A DNA stretch of 64,000 bases. Source: Novipirellula caenicola. Its GTDB lineage: Bacteria; Planctomycetota; Planctomycetia; Pirellulales; Pirellulaceae. The notes under the pieces are model-generated. The model saw only the letters and a list, made by a program, of their open reading frames with translations. It made no database searches and was not told the DNA's origin. Every line of letters starts with the position of its first letter. Position 1 is the first letter of the stretch. Location of the stretch: contig NZ_BAABRO010000012.1 of the NCBI RefSeq assembly GCF_039545035.1, forward strand, positions 62,001-126,000, read 5' to 3'. Positions 20,898 to 29,586 of this stretch are shown here, piece after piece. A program made the position numbers and the translations under genes.

Positions 20898-22166
20898 CTA
20901 GAACTCGGTCGAAATCGTTTCTTTGTTGGCGCGAGTACCGAGTGCGCCCCAAAGCCCAAACGGACTGGCTCGACCTGCCCCCAGATACGGACCAGTCCAT
21001 ATGCTGTTGACCCGCTGGACCATTGCACTACTCTGGTCGCCAGCGTCGATCGAGTCGGTAATGAACTTAACGGCACCGTCACCCATCAGCACGTGGCATC
21101 CACCTTGGTGACGGCTACCCGCAGGGACGACCCCTGGGCTCGTGTGGGATCCCGCAGAAAGAGTACCACCGGATGTCGCCGACCCCATGCATACTTCTTG
21201 GTTGGGTGGACGAATCGTATTGAACTGGGTGTACAGTGGTCGCGAGTAGGCCCACTTATATCCTCGTTTATTTTCAGCTGTGCCGGTAAGCGGTGCCGTG
21301 GACGCCCAGAACTGAGGTCGCGTGGGATCGGTAAAGGTCGAGCAACTCAGCGCACCACCGGCGACGGCAAGATCGCCCGTGATGAAGGCCGCATGCGTTC
21401 GTTTGTCCTGGTCCCCTAGATCAGTCACAATCTCGCCCATGCAGATCGTGTTGGCTAGTCCGTCCAAAATATCTCGAAATCCCATTGCCGACCGGTGGAC
21501 AAAGAATCCACGCTGACATGTGCGAACGTCCTCCGAAGTACCACTGCTAGGTATGCCAGTGACGGAATTCGGAATACCAGAGTTGCCCATGAACACTGAA
21601 TCTCCAGCGCACACGGCATAGTTCGTTCGACCTTGAGCGGGCAAGCCAACGCCGGGATCGCTGGGGCAGCGTAACGAGGCGATGTCGGTTTCAAACGGGG
21701 CGTAACTGCCACCCACCGCATTGGTAATGTTACTAATGCTGCGGTTTGGATCGGGCCCCATTGGGTTGAATACCCGCCCGATCGCAGCCCCCGAAGTAAC
21801 CTGGTACGGATTGACGACTTGCTCCCAAATCGCCTGCTGTTCGAAGAATGGTGTGAGTGCAACCAAGGAAGACAGATTCAGTGCGTTGCGTCCTGCGGGT
21901 GCAGTGGAGGTTCCGCTTTCCCATGCAGTGCCGCTGCCACTGTCCAACGTGCCGCCGCCATGGATCGGCAGTCGGTTGTAGGCGGCGTGATAGTTGTGGA
22001 TTGCCAGTCCAATTTGCTTGAAATTGTTGCTGCAACTCATCCGCCGAGCAGCTTCTCGAGCCGCCTGGACCGCCGGCAACAACAACCCAACAAGAACGCC
22101 GATAATTGCGATGACTACCAGCAGCTCGACAAGCGTAAAGGCCTGTCGTTTTGCACGAAAACACAT
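20898..22166 (-). CDS. DUF1559 pseudopilin-like protein (prepilin N-terminus, H-X9-DG C-terminus)
   Basis: 422 residues from ATG 22166 (AAGGA upstream). The N-terminus is a type IV prepilin-like methylation and cleavage signal, RQAFTLVELLVVIAIIGVLV, with the invariant Glu5, followed by LLPAVQAAREAARR. A DUF1559 (SBP_bac_10-like) domain follows, ending in the H-X9-DG block (RHQGGCHVLMGDGAVKFI). Such proteins are massively expanded in planctomycetes and are thought to be major-pseudopilin-like surface or periplasmic components; the exact role is unknown. The last residues (FGLWGALGTRANKE) are nearly repeated in another DUF1559 end at the right edge of the window. The small lipoprotein gene upstream is probably co-transcribed (86 bp gap). 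Confidence 0.9.
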   Translation of the reverse strand: MCFRAKRQAFTLVELLVVIAIIGVLVGLLLPAVQAAREAARRMSCSNNFKQIGLAIHNYHAAYNRLPIHGGGTLDSGSGTAWESGTSTAPAGRNALNLSSLVALTPFFEQQAIWEQVVNPYQVTSGAAIGRVFNPMGPDPNRSISNITNAVGGSYAPFETDIASLRCPSDPGVGLPAQGRTNYAVCAGDSVFMGNSGIPNSVTGIPSSGTSEDVRTCQRGFFVHRSAMGFRDILDGLANTICMGEIVTDLGDQDKRTHAAFITGDLAVAGGALSCSTFTDPTRPQFWASTAPLTGTAENKRGYKWAYSRPLYTQFNTIRPPNQEVCMGSATSGGTLSAGSHTSPGVVPAGSRHQGGCHVLMGDGAVKFITDSIDAGDQSSAMVQRVNSIWTGPYLGAGRASPFGLWGALGTRANKETISTEF

Positions 22167-22252
22167 AGAACGAATCCTTACAAAAAGTGAGATAAAAACT
22201 GCAGGATGCAACAGTCGCCCCTGAAAATGCGTTGCTTTTAGCCGTTCAATCA

Positions 22253-22417
22253 TTAATCGGGCGGATCCTGGACGTGGATCGCCGCCTCAGGATGTTTTGC
22301 AATGTAGGCCTCGTAGTCATTCGCGGCAGGCGTTTTGTTATTCCCTCCGCCATCTCCACAACCGACGACGACAAGAAGAAAACAAGCGAGAAACGCGTGG
22401 CCCAGTCGTTTAAACAT
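22253..22417 (-). CDS. Small lipoprotein upstream of the DUF1559 gene
   Basis: 54 residues: MFKRLGHAFLACFLLVVVGCGDGGGNN..., ending EAAIHVQDPPD. The lipobox VVVGC followed by a Gly-rich tail indicates a lipid-anchored mature peptide of only about 34 residues. I start at ATG 22417 because the preceding in-frame stretch (to 22576) has no protein character. Tiny lipoproteins of this type commonly sit beside DUF1559 genes in planctomycetes, which supports it as a real gene. Its function is unknown. Confidence 0.65.
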   Translation of the reverse strand: MFKRLGHAFLACFLLVVVGCGDGGGNNKTPAANDYEAYIAKHPEAAIHVQDPPD

Positions 22418-22891
22418 TGAAGGGAAATTCCTTAGACTCAGCGAAGAAGGAAGGAACCAATTGCAGCGTGTTCCGTGAAAATTGCAGCCAAGCATCCAAA
22501 CCGTCCGTAACCGACGTCGCTGGCGGATTTGCAAAACGCATCCAACCCATGGAAGGATTCTCGTTGTCCGCATCAACTTGCCGAGCAGCTCGCTACGGTG
22601 CTGGTGTGCTCACTAATGTAGTGATAGTGGCACCCGCCCTTCTATTGGCCGATTGGCCAGTATGAAGAAATTTTTTCGGAGGCTACCCTGCGCTGTCGCA
22701 ACGCGGAGGAATCACGCCGCGATCAAGGACGTCCAAGTTCCACGATTTCCAGGCTGTCTGAGAACCAAAGAGGAACGATCATTCGCAACTTGGGTCGTCA
22801 CTGAGATTCGTAAAGCGCCGCTCGATTGCAGGGCTGCTCGAATGCATGACGCCCAACTGGTTCATCGCGAGACCAACCATCAAAGCGATCG
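22418..22891. other. Gene-free interval of 474 bp
   Basis: No supported gene. It separates the lipoprotein/DUF1559 pair from the end of the response regulator gene; all are on the minus strand, so the promoter of the pair should lie here. No operator-like dyad stands out. Confidence 0.4.
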
Positions 22892-23530
22892 TCACGGACG
22901 TAGCAGACCGAGTTCAAATCCGCGGGCGACGGCGGCCGCCCGGTCGTGTGCCTCGAGCTTCACCAGGATGGCCGCCACATGAGCCTTTGCTGTCCGCGGC
23001 GTGATCTGCAGCGTCATCCCAATGTCTGGATTACTCATTCCCTTGCGTAGCAAATGGAGCACCTCTGTCTCTCGAGGTGTCAAGGTAGGCGTGATGGAGC
23101 AACACTCTAACTTACGCAACACATGATTTGCAAAAGACTTTTCACCTCGTCCGACGGCCTGGATCGCTACGACCAATTCGCCCGGCAAGGCAGACTTAAG
23201 CATGTAGCCGCTAGCCCCCAATTGGATTACCTGACGCATGTCTGATTCAATCTCGGACGAACTCAGTATCAACACCTTAGCGTTTGGGACTTGTTGTTTG
23301 ATTCGCTTCAAACAGTTGATTCCACCCATGCCAGGCATTGTGATGTCCAGCAGCGTCACATCAGGTGCATGCTGATGATGTAATTCTAGTCCGGTTTCAC
23401 CATCACCCGCCTCTGCCACCACTTCAAACTCGGGGCGTACATTCAGCATGTTTGCCAATCCCGCTCGCATCACGGAATGATCGTCGATCAGAAGCAGTCG
23501 TAGTGGAGTGATTGGTGCAGACGTGGACAT
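22892..23530 (-). CDS. NarL/FixJ-type response regulator with LuxR HTH
   Basis: 212 residues. The receiver domain (about 10-130) has the acidic pair D16-D17 (LLIDDHSVMR), phospho-acceptor D62 (VTLLDITMPGMGG) and a conserved Lys in GYMLKSA. The C-terminal LuxR-type helix-turn-helix (LTPRETEVLHLLRKGMSNPDIGMTLQITPRTAKAHVAAIL) binds DNA after phosphorylation. The sensor kinase gene lies 39 bp upstream on the same strand, so the two make a two-component system. Target genes are not evident, but the neighbouring DUF1559/lipoprotein pair and glycan operon are on the same strand downstream. Confidence 0.9.
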   Translation of the reverse strand: MSTSAPITPLRLLLIDDHSVMRAGLANMLNVRPEFEVVAEAGDGETGLELHHQHAPDVTLLDITMPGMGGINCLKRIKQQVPNAKVLILSSSEIESDMRQVIQLGASGYMLKSALPGELVVAIQAVGRGEKSFANHVLRKLECCSITPTLTPRETEVLHLLRKGMSNPDIGMTLQITPRTAKAHVAAILVKLEAHDRAAAVARGFELGLLRP

Positions 23531-23569
23531 AGTGATCTGTTTCGTGCGAGTAAGCCACCGTGTGAATGA

Positions 23570-25780
23570 TCATGGTTCTTTGTCGATTGCGGGATCAAAC
23601 TCTTTCAAAGGAATCGATACGCGAAGCGTTGTCCCGGCACCTGGCTGACTTTCGATGGCGAATGTGCCACCTAGTCGTCGCACCCGTTGCTCCATGCTCA
23701 CAACGCCAAAGTGTCCATCGCTGCGACCAAGATGGTCGCTGGTATCAAAACCGACCCCATCATCGATAACGGAAACGGCAACATGATCCGCCCCTGGTGT
23801 CCATGATAGCTTAACGTCGACGTTCGTCGCGCTGGCATGTTTGATTGTGTTGTGGATCGCCTCTTGAATGATCAGTAACAAGTTTCCTGCAATAAAATCG
23901 GCAAGCACGGGGAAGGGTTCGTCGCACTGGACGTTCACCTGCATGTCTTGTTCGACCCTCTGTTTTCTCGCGAGTTGATTGACTGAATCAACAAACGTGC
24001 CGTCCTCAAGCGGCATACAGTGTAGCGCCCAGACAACGTTTCGCAAATCGTTCTGTCCCCTCTGTATCATGTGTCTCGCGGTTCGCAGATATTGATGATC
24101 ATCTGACGAATTGGCAGTGGCCAGCTGACCGCAAGCATCGATCTGATAGGCAATCCCGGCCAGAGTCTGCAGGACAGTATCGTGCAGATTCGCCGCCAAA
24201 CGAGTGCGTTCGCGAATCGATGCCTGAAATTCGAGTGAGGCGTCATGACGATCACGCATCTCGCGGGCTAGTCGACTCGTTTGGCGATCCAACGATCTCC
24301 GCAGCGTGAACGCCCACAAAAACGCGGACAACGCAGCGATCGTAATCACGGTCAGCGCCGCCAATGTTCGTTGACGCGTCCACCATGACGGTTCTTCTAA
24401 AATCGAAATATCGCGTGCGTCCCTCAGCAACAAATCCAATCCGGTCGGCATGGCCAAATTTGCCGATGTGTCAGGTGAAGCGAACGTCATATTGGCGATC
24501 CCCGTCATTAGAACCTTCGTTCCGGGACGCAACGGTTTGACCTTACCCGGCAGAAATGCGGTCGTTGTCGATTGACCACAATCAACAACCAATTGATTCT
24601 GCCCATTTCCGACCCGAGGTTGAAAGCTAAGAACTTCGCCCTCCAAGTGAACAAGCCGTCCCTCGTAGTTCACGATTTCTTTTGCTTCGCCGGAGACAAA
24701 TCGAGAGCGTTCGTCAAAGATTTCAGGCAAATCCGCTAATACCGACTCGGTCGCTTCTCCATCGCCGAGCTTTCGTACCGACGCACCGCGAAACCCCGCG
24801 AAATAGTGACTGTTGTCGATAAAGCCGGACACTTCCACTCGCTCACCAATCTCGATCGAATCCAGATCACTAACGCTGACCCGAACGCCCACTCCGTCAT
24901 CCTGAATATACAACAGAGAATCGCCGTCACAATACGTTACTGTCCCCTGGGAACACAGACGATGCAATGGACGTCCCTCGGGCTTAAAGCCATCCAGTTG
25001 CGCCAGTGATACCTTGGTAACCGAAAACGGATCGTTGGGGGCTGGTTTCAGGATTTCAACGTGACCACGGTGATCAACGATCATGCGAGGACAAACAAAT
25101 TCGAATCGCCAGTTCCGAGAGGCGCCAGCAAGACCGGTGATTTGAAGTTCCGCATCAAGCATCCTGTCTGGCCCGTATTGTTCCTCCAGCGGCAATCGCA
25201 CCAAGAAGTGACCAACGCCGGTCTCGACTCGCAGCAGCCAATAGTTTTTCGTCTCCTTGGTAACGTTTTGGACGACCCCGCGGACGGTGACACGGCGAAT
25301 ATTTTCTGCTCCACCGAGGAATCGCTTCATGTCGGGTACCGTCGCCGCTGGTAAGTGTCCCTCGCCCAATTTCGTGATCCGCATCGGTAGCAACACGGGC
25401 GAGAAACCGCCCGCGTCGAGCAGCCCAACGAGTTCAATTTTTGTACCGTAAGAAAGTGACGAAAGAAAACTGGCGTCTTGAAAAAGCTGTTCATCCAAAG
25501 CCAGACTGGACCGCACCCAGATTCCACCGGTGGCATCTTCCAAACAAAATGACTTCGCTGCACCAGGGTGAGTTGGCCAAGTAATGATTCCGTCACCCAC
25601 CGACGAGATTGTCGCCTGGACTCGAACCACCTTGCGTTTTGCCGCCTCGTGCCGAGGTGTATGCAGCAAATCGACGATCTTACTGATCGGTAGGGTTGCT
25701 GGCTCGGTGCTATAGACCGGGCCAACCAACGATAGTAGACACCACAGGCATAAACCCCCGAGGCTGCAGCGGCGTATCAT
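23570..25780 (-). CDS. Membrane sensor histidine kinase (HisKA_3 type) with large exported sensor region
   Basis: About 736 residues from ATG 25780, which begins a signal-like segment (MIRRCSLGGLCLWCLLSLVGPVYS); ATG 25834 is possible. Residues about 30-470 form an exported region built of repeated OB-like barrel segments (VRVQATISSVGDGIITWPT; VTVRGVVQNVT; GERVEVSGFID; KVLMTGIANMTF). One membrane helix follows (LAALTVITIAALSAFLWAFTL), then a HisKA_3 phosphoacceptor box with H533 (RTRLAANLHDTVLQTLAGI), and an HATPase with N (EAIHNTIKHA), DDGVGFD and GAGTTLRVSI motifs. It should phosphorylate the adjacent NarL-type regulator. The signal sensed is unknown. Confidence 0.88.
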   Translation of the reverse strand: MIRRCSLGGLCLWCLLSLVGPVYSTEPATLPISKIVDLLHTPRHEAAKRKVVRVQATISSVGDGIITWPTHPGAAKSFCLEDATGGIWVRSSLALDEQLFQDASFLSSLSYGTKIELVGLLDAGGFSPVLLPMRITKLGEGHLPAATVPDMKRFLGGAENIRRVTVRGVVQNVTKETKNYWLLRVETGVGHFLVRLPLEEQYGPDRMLDAELQITGLAGASRNWRFEFVCPRMIVDHRGHVEILKPAPNDPFSVTKVSLAQLDGFKPEGRPLHRLCSQGTVTYCDGDSLLYIQDDGVGVRVSVSDLDSIEIGERVEVSGFIDNSHYFAGFRGASVRKLGDGEATESVLADLPEIFDERSRFVSGEAKEIVNYEGRLVHLEGEVLSFQPRVGNGQNQLVVDCGQSTTTAFLPGKVKPLRPGTKVLMTGIANMTFASPDTSANLAMPTGLDLLLRDARDISILEEPSWWTRQRTLAALTVITIAALSAFLWAFTLRRSLDRQTSRLAREMRDRHDASLEFQASIRERTRLAANLHDTVLQTLAGIAYQIDACGQLATANSSDDHQYLRTARHMIQRGQNDLRNVVWALHCMPLEDGTFVDSVNQLARKQRVEQDMQVNVQCDEPFPVLADFIAGNLLLIIQEAIHNTIKHASATNVDVKLSWTPGADHVAVSVIDDGVGFDTSDHLGRSDGHFGVVSMEQRVRRLGGTFAIESQPGAGTTLRVSIPLKEFDPAIDKEP

Positions 25781-25834
25781 CGACACGCCGCTGAAGCTCC
25801 AGGAATTGCTGCGGTGGAATGCTTCAAAATTCAT

Positions 25835-26067
25835 GACAAGTCAAAAGAGTGACGTCAAGCAAAGTGACGAGGGATGCGGATCCTTCGGTATCGCTTTGTG
25901 GCAGAGGTTCAAGCCGATCACGACACACACGCATCACAACGCTCGGACGCAAACCCGCCGATTACATCCTAGCCTGTACCGCGGAAGCCTGCATCAATAT
26001 GCACACCAAACGGATTCTCTCACACTGCGTTGATCGTCATACCCTCCTTGACCAACACCATTGGACA
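25835..26067. other. Gene-free stretch between the sensor kinase and the EF-G relic
   Basis: An open plus-strand frame crosses this interval, but its peptide has no recognisable features until about 26085, where EF-G similarity begins. Probably the kinase promoter plus decayed sequence. Confidence 0.35.
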
Positions 26068-26484
26068 GGGACTAACTGGACAGCGACACTTTGTGGCTTG
26101 CTGATTTCGTTGGAGCCTCTTCCTGCCGATTCAGAAACCGAATTCGAATTTCGTGATTGTGTGGCGGGCGGTCGCATTTCGCGGTCTTACATCGCTGCGG
26201 TTCGTGAAGGAGTCATCGAAGCGCTGTCATGTGGATTGCTTGGCAATTATCCCGTGGTCGGCGTTCGCGTCGTAATACTTGACGGCATGGAGCATGAGAA
26301 GGTCACATGACTTGGAAGGGATCTGTCAAATCGAAGCTCAAGTTCCGCTTGTCGAGATGCTTGACGATGCCAACGAATTCGTTCACTGACGCAAGGCAAG
26401 GGTACGTTTGCGATAACGCCTGATGGTTATGAAGCGTTGCCCAAACGCATCGCGGATCAAGTCCTGAAATCGGATGCTGCATGA
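26068..26484 (+). pseudogene. fusA (relic): Decayed C-terminal fragment of an elongation factor G paralogue
   Basis: Plus-strand translation gives EF-G domain IV (LEPLPADSETEFEFRDCVAG, then GRISRSYIAAVREGVIEAL...NYPVVGVRVVILDG) in frame 1. It then continues in frame 2 as domain V (GICQIEAQVPLVEMLDDANEF) and returns to frame 1 for LTQGKGTFAITPDGYEALPK up to the stop at 26482-26484. Compared with EF-G, about 50 residues between the two domains are missing, and domains I-III are absent. The two frameshifts (near 26305 and 26385) and the internal deletion make translation of a working factor impossible. A good terminator still follows. EF-G is the translocation GTPase of translation. Confidence 0.75.
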
Positions 26485-26509
26485 AGCATGAACATCGGAT
26501 AACGCACAA

Positions 26510-26544
26510 CACCGCAGCCCCTTACAAGGCTGCGGTGTCTTTTT
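26510..26544 (+). terminator. Rho-independent terminator after the EF-G relic
   Basis: A 10-bp perfect stem, CACCGCAGCC (26510-26519) and GGCTGCGGTG (26528-26537), with an 8-base loop, followed directly by TCTTTTT. It is the most classical terminator seen in the window and lies 25 bp past the relic's stop codon, so it was probably the terminator of the ancestral EF-G gene. Confidence 0.8.
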
Positions 26545-26707
26545 CGGGCACTTATATTTAGGCACTTGCAATTGGGCACGATGTGGTCCGAATCAATTTA
26601 GGCAAACTTCGATCCCTCGGCACGGTTCCATGCTCGCATCGACTCAACAAGTATCGCAAACCTAACCATCGGAATGGCCCCGCCTGAGCAATTCGTTTAC
26701 TTCTCCG

Positions 26708-27106
26708 CTATGTCGCTTTCTTGCGAGAGACCTTTTTCTGCGACTTGGAATTTTGCCACAGTCGAGTCTCGGCACCGTCGATATTCTCGAGTCCCCACTC
26801 GACGATGGACTGGACGAGTGGACGAAGCCGCTCGCCCTCGGCGGTGATCAAGTATTCGAATCGATTGGCATGGTCGCTATACAGCCGCCGCTGGACAAAC
26901 CCGAGACCTTCCAGTCGTTTGAGCCGATTCGCCAGAATGTTTGTCGAAATCTTTTCTGGACGATCGAGAAACTGCTCGTAGCGAGTCATCCCGAGAAGCA
27001 GGTCTCGCACGACAACCAAAGTCCACTTGTCACCAACTAAATCCAGCGTGCGTGATACCGGACAATAAGATCGCCAAGACTGCTGAAGCTGCAACTTTTT
27101 TTTCAT
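26708..27106 (-). CDS. HxlR-family winged-helix transcriptional regulator
   Basis: 132 residues. The HxlR domain (about 10-100) is clear: CPVSRTLDLVGDKWTLVVVRDLLLG, RYEQFLDRPEKISTNILANRLKRLEGLGFVQRR, and YLITAEGERLRPLVQ, with the usual N-terminal cysteine (C15). HxlR proteins are dimeric repressors or activators that often respond to electrophiles or quinones through that cysteine. The gene starts 5 bp after the stop of the membrane-protein gene, so the two form an operon. The likely operators are the twin dyads at 28115-28163 in the shared divergent promoter region. The C-terminal tail is Lys-rich. Confidence 0.9.
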   Translation of the reverse strand: MKKKLQLQQSWRSYCPVSRTLDLVGDKWTLVVVRDLLLGMTRYEQFLDRPEKISTNILANRLKRLEGLGFVQRRLYSDHANRFEYLITAEGERLRPLVQSIVEWGLENIDGAETRLWQNSKSQKKVSRKKAT

Positions 27107-27111
27107 CGTTC

Positions 27112-27819
27112 CTATTCTAAAGCGGTCGATTGCAAGTCACAAGTTGCGGAAAAGCTCTCGCCCGTCCTTGGTGATCGACTTGACTTGCCCCCCCTGTCGT
27201 CCGCAGACTCGGCACCAATCGTCGATCGCCGCTGCTCGAGTGCTGCTAAGTGAAAACAGATCCATAGTGGGACCGCGAAGCCGGGAATCAGCGACAACGG
27301 CAGCTCCCCGAGGATGGTGGTGGCGGGGGTCGATGCAGCCATCCCAAACGTTCCCCGTGCAATCAGCCCACTGCCAACCGCACCGACAAAGTCGAGAAGT
27401 CCCAGCAAGTGAAAGCCGACAAATGCGTGGGATCGAATAAAGCGGCGGTCACTTGCAATCGCAGCCGCGGTTGCCGGAGCAAGCACGGCGACCGCGACAT
27501 CACCCCATCCCGCTGGCCAAGCAAACAGCGATGGCAAATGCCCGAACCACCAGAGAAACAAAAATGCAGCCCCAAGGATTCGCAGCCCTTGTACGGACGT
27601 CAGAAACACAGGGCTGAGGTGATGAACGTAATCACGCACCGAACGAGACCCGTTGATCAGTGCGTAAAAAATGATCGGGGGCCCTAGAATCGCCGCCAGC
27701 ATCAAAAGTGGCGGCTCGCTGGGTCGGGCATGAAATCCGCCTTGGCTGGCCACAAACACGCTGCATGAAAGCCACGCTGATAGAATCAGCAATGCGAACA
27801 CATGACGAGAAAGCTTCAT
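27112..27819 (-). CDS. Integral membrane protein, hypothetical, in operon with HxlR regulator
   Basis: 235 residues from ATG 27819 (TAAGGA about nine bases upstream); the longer frame to 27981 is leader. About six hydrophobic segments: 5-25, 38-55, a pair near 75-95, 102-125, 140-160 and 170-200. A soluble, Ser/Arg-rich tail follows. The motifs GWGDVAVAVLAPATA and FHLLGLLDFVGAVGSG suggest a small conserved family of transmembrane proteins. No named function can be given. It lies directly before the HxlR gene and is divergent from the DinB/DoxX pair. Confidence 0.7.
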   Translation of the reverse strand: MKLSRHVFALLILSAWLSCSVFVASQGGFHARPSEPPLLMLAAILGPPIIFYALINGSRSVRDYVHHLSPVFLTSVQGLRILGAAFLFLWWFGHLPSLFAWPAGWGDVAVAVLAPATAAAIASDRRFIRSHAFVGFHLLGLLDFVGAVGSGLIARGTFGMAASTPATTILGELPLSLIPGFAVPLWICFHLAALEQRRSTIGAESADDRGGKSSRSPRTGESFSATCDLQSTALE

Positions 27820-28114
27820 CGGTCCATTCCTTAATGAGGTTTGGGTGGAAAGAGTAAGGATTTGCTTGAAAGTGACCATGGTTGTCAGCGGAGCGGCACG
27901 AGACACTTTGTGTTGCAGCAGGGTCGATCTTCGATTGCGTCCCAAACGCTCGTGCCACTGGGCAACAATCACAGCGGACACTTGGCCGTAACGATAGGGA
28001 CCGCGTTTGAATCACAACCCCGCCTTCAATGCGTCGTTCGTACGTTGCTCCGCTGGCGATGATTTGGTCACCACTTACCGCGTAAACTCGATTGCTAAAA
28101 AAACGCTTCGGTCG

Positions 28115-28163
28115 CTTGCATTCCGCAAGCCACTTGCTAAAACTATAACTTGTATTCTGCAAG
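28115..28163. promoter_or_regulatory. Two identical-pattern dyads CTTGYATTCYGCAAG, probable HxlR operators
   Basis: CTTGCATTCCGCAAG (28115-28129) and CTTGTATTCTGCAAG (28149-28163) are the same inverted repeat, CTTG(Y)-N5-(G)CAAG, with centres 34 bp apart (about three helical turns). They lie in the 435-bp divergent region between the membrane-protein/HxlR operon and the DinB/DoxX operon, about 90-140 bp before the DinB start. CTTG/CAAG half-sites are typical for HxlR-type quinone- or aldehyde-sensing regulators. Assignment to the HxlR protein is by inference from position. Confidence 0.6.
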
Positions 28164-28254
28164 CGACAAGTGCGGCGTGTTCTTTTGTTGGTCTGCGTTG
28201 CTGTGGACGGACGCTCGCATTCGTCCTGCAACGACTTTCCTTGAAGGGTTTGTG

Positions 28255-28767
28255 ATGAATGATTTTCTGAAGACCATTGATCAGTACGCAAACGGGCCTG
28301 ACCGATTGGAATTGGCGGTTTCCGGCACCACACACAAACATCAGCATGCCAAGCCTGGCCCCGGCGATTGGTCGATTCACGAGGTTGTGATCCACCTGGC
28401 CGACAGTGATGCCGTCTCGATCGAACGGATGAAACGCATTGTTGCAATGGAGGAACCAAGTCTTTTAAACTTTGACGAAACCGCATTCATTCGCGATCTC
28501 AAACCTGAACTTCAATCGATCGAAGACGCGATGTTGCTGTTCCGCATCAATCGACGTCAATGGAGTCGCGTCCTGCGTCAGTTACCGACTCTGGCATTTG
28601 ACCGCGTGGGGCACCATTCAGTTGCCGGACCAGTCTCGCTTCGGCAGATGGTTTCTCTCTACATCGAACATCTCGAAGGGCACCTTTGTTTCATTCGCCA
28701 TAAACGCGAGCGGCTGAATTGTCCATTGAGTCCGGAACCATCACCGACAATGAGATTGCAAAAATGA
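28255..28767 (+). CDS. DinB-like (DinB_2 superfamily) metal-binding protein
   Basis: 170 residues from ATG 28255 (GAAGGG upstream), not the longer frame from 28150. The chain is a four-helix DinB/YfiT-type bundle: GDWSIHEVVIHLADSDAVSIERMKRIVA, FRINRRQWSRVLRQL, the HHSVAGPVSLRQMVSLYIEHLEGHLCFI block. Three histidines (in WSIHEV, and the two of EHLEGHL) are placed like the metal ligands of the family. Such proteins are often thiol-dependent transferases or stress proteins of unknown substrate. Its stop overlaps the next start (ATGA), so translation is coupled to the DoxX-like protein. Confidence 0.8.
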   Translation: MNDFLKTIDQYANGPDRLELAVSGTTHKHQHAKPGPGDWSIHEVVIHLADSDAVSIERMKRIVAMEEPSLLNFDETAFIRDLKPELQSIEDAMLLFRINRRQWSRVLRQLPTLAFDRVGHHSVAGPVSLRQMVSLYIEHLEGHLCFIRHKRERLNCPLSPEPSPTMRLQK

Positions 28768-29237
28768 TTGCTCCCATTTTGATGCTTACTTTGCTGGTCG
28801 CCCCGTATATCATCTGTCGCTTACTTCACCGCATTCACCAACTGCAACACAGTGCAGCGATTGGCGTTGGGATGATGCTGATGTTGACCGGGTCGTCTCA
28901 CTTTGTTCGCACGCAACAGATGACGCAAATGTTGCCCGAGTTCATGCCGTTGCGATATGAAGCAGTCCTGATAACGGGCATTTTGGAATGGGTGCTGGCC
29001 TTGCTGGTCGTATTTCCAGCGACACGACCTACAGCGGCAGTTGCCGTGCTAGTCATGCTGATGGCCTTCCTTCCGGTAAACATCTATAGCGCATGGGTCG
29101 AGGCACCAGTTGGCGGGCATCAGTGGGGAATATCCTATTTGATCCTACGCATACCGCTGCAATTGTTCATCGCCGGCTGGGTCTGGTACTGGTTGTTATC
29201 GCGCCGCACGACACCGTCATCGACGTTTATCAGGTGA
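28764..29237 (+). CDS. DoxX-like integral membrane protein
   Basis: 157 residues from ATG 28764, which overlaps the DinB stop by 4 bp; the longer frame from 28719 is unlikely. Four hydrophobic helices (about 5-22, 32-50, 75-100, 125-150) and the sequences MLMLTGSSHFVRTQQMTQMLPEFMPLRYEAVLITGILEWVLALLVV fit the DoxX/DoxD-like family. Family members are small membrane proteins linked to redox or thiol stress. With DinB, HxlR and the membrane protein, this makes a four-gene, two-operon module that may respond to an electrophile stress. That is inferred from the regulator type. Confidence 0.75.
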   Translation: MIAPILMLTLLVAPYIICRLLHRIHQLQHSAAIGVGMMLMLTGSSHFVRTQQMTQMLPEFMPLRYEAVLITGILEWVLALLVVFPATRPTAAVAVLVMLMAFLPVNIYSAWVEAPVGGHQWGISYLILRIPLQLFIAGWVWYWLLSRRTTPSSTFIR

Positions 29238-29586
29238 ACCTTGTGACAGCTCCACCGTCACGAAAATCGCTCGAGTCGCATTGGCACTGCGAATCAAGAC
29301 GCTGCAAAAACTTCTTTTGCATGCCGCACGCGACTTTCTCATACGATCGCAGCAGTGCGTCTTTCTACGAGCTCGATGCGAGAGCGTCTCGCCCCGCTAT
29401 TCACGGCCGCAGCCCTACCGAACGCTTGCGACGACGCGTCGCTTCTGCCATCGTCGTGATGGCGACGTTGATTCGTTGCATCCGTCCGACCTCGCCGAGC
29501 CCTGACGCACTGTGAGATAAAATGCGACTGCCGAGAGCTGAGTGAGCCCTGATTGGAATCTAAATCGAGAAACGCTTTTTCGGAGC
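29238..29586. other. Gene-free interval between the DoxX and arsC stops
   Basis: No supported gene. Short arms AAACGCT...AGCGTTT flank the end of arsC (29570-29595), but no T-run follows. It marks the left border of the arsenic island. Confidence 0.35.

Noticed and set aside
25849-26067. N-terminal half of the 153-aa plus-strand frame as a real gene
   Set aside because: Only the last part resembles EF-G. The first part has no motif and the frame is broken in the conserved region, so the whole is treated as relic plus spacer.
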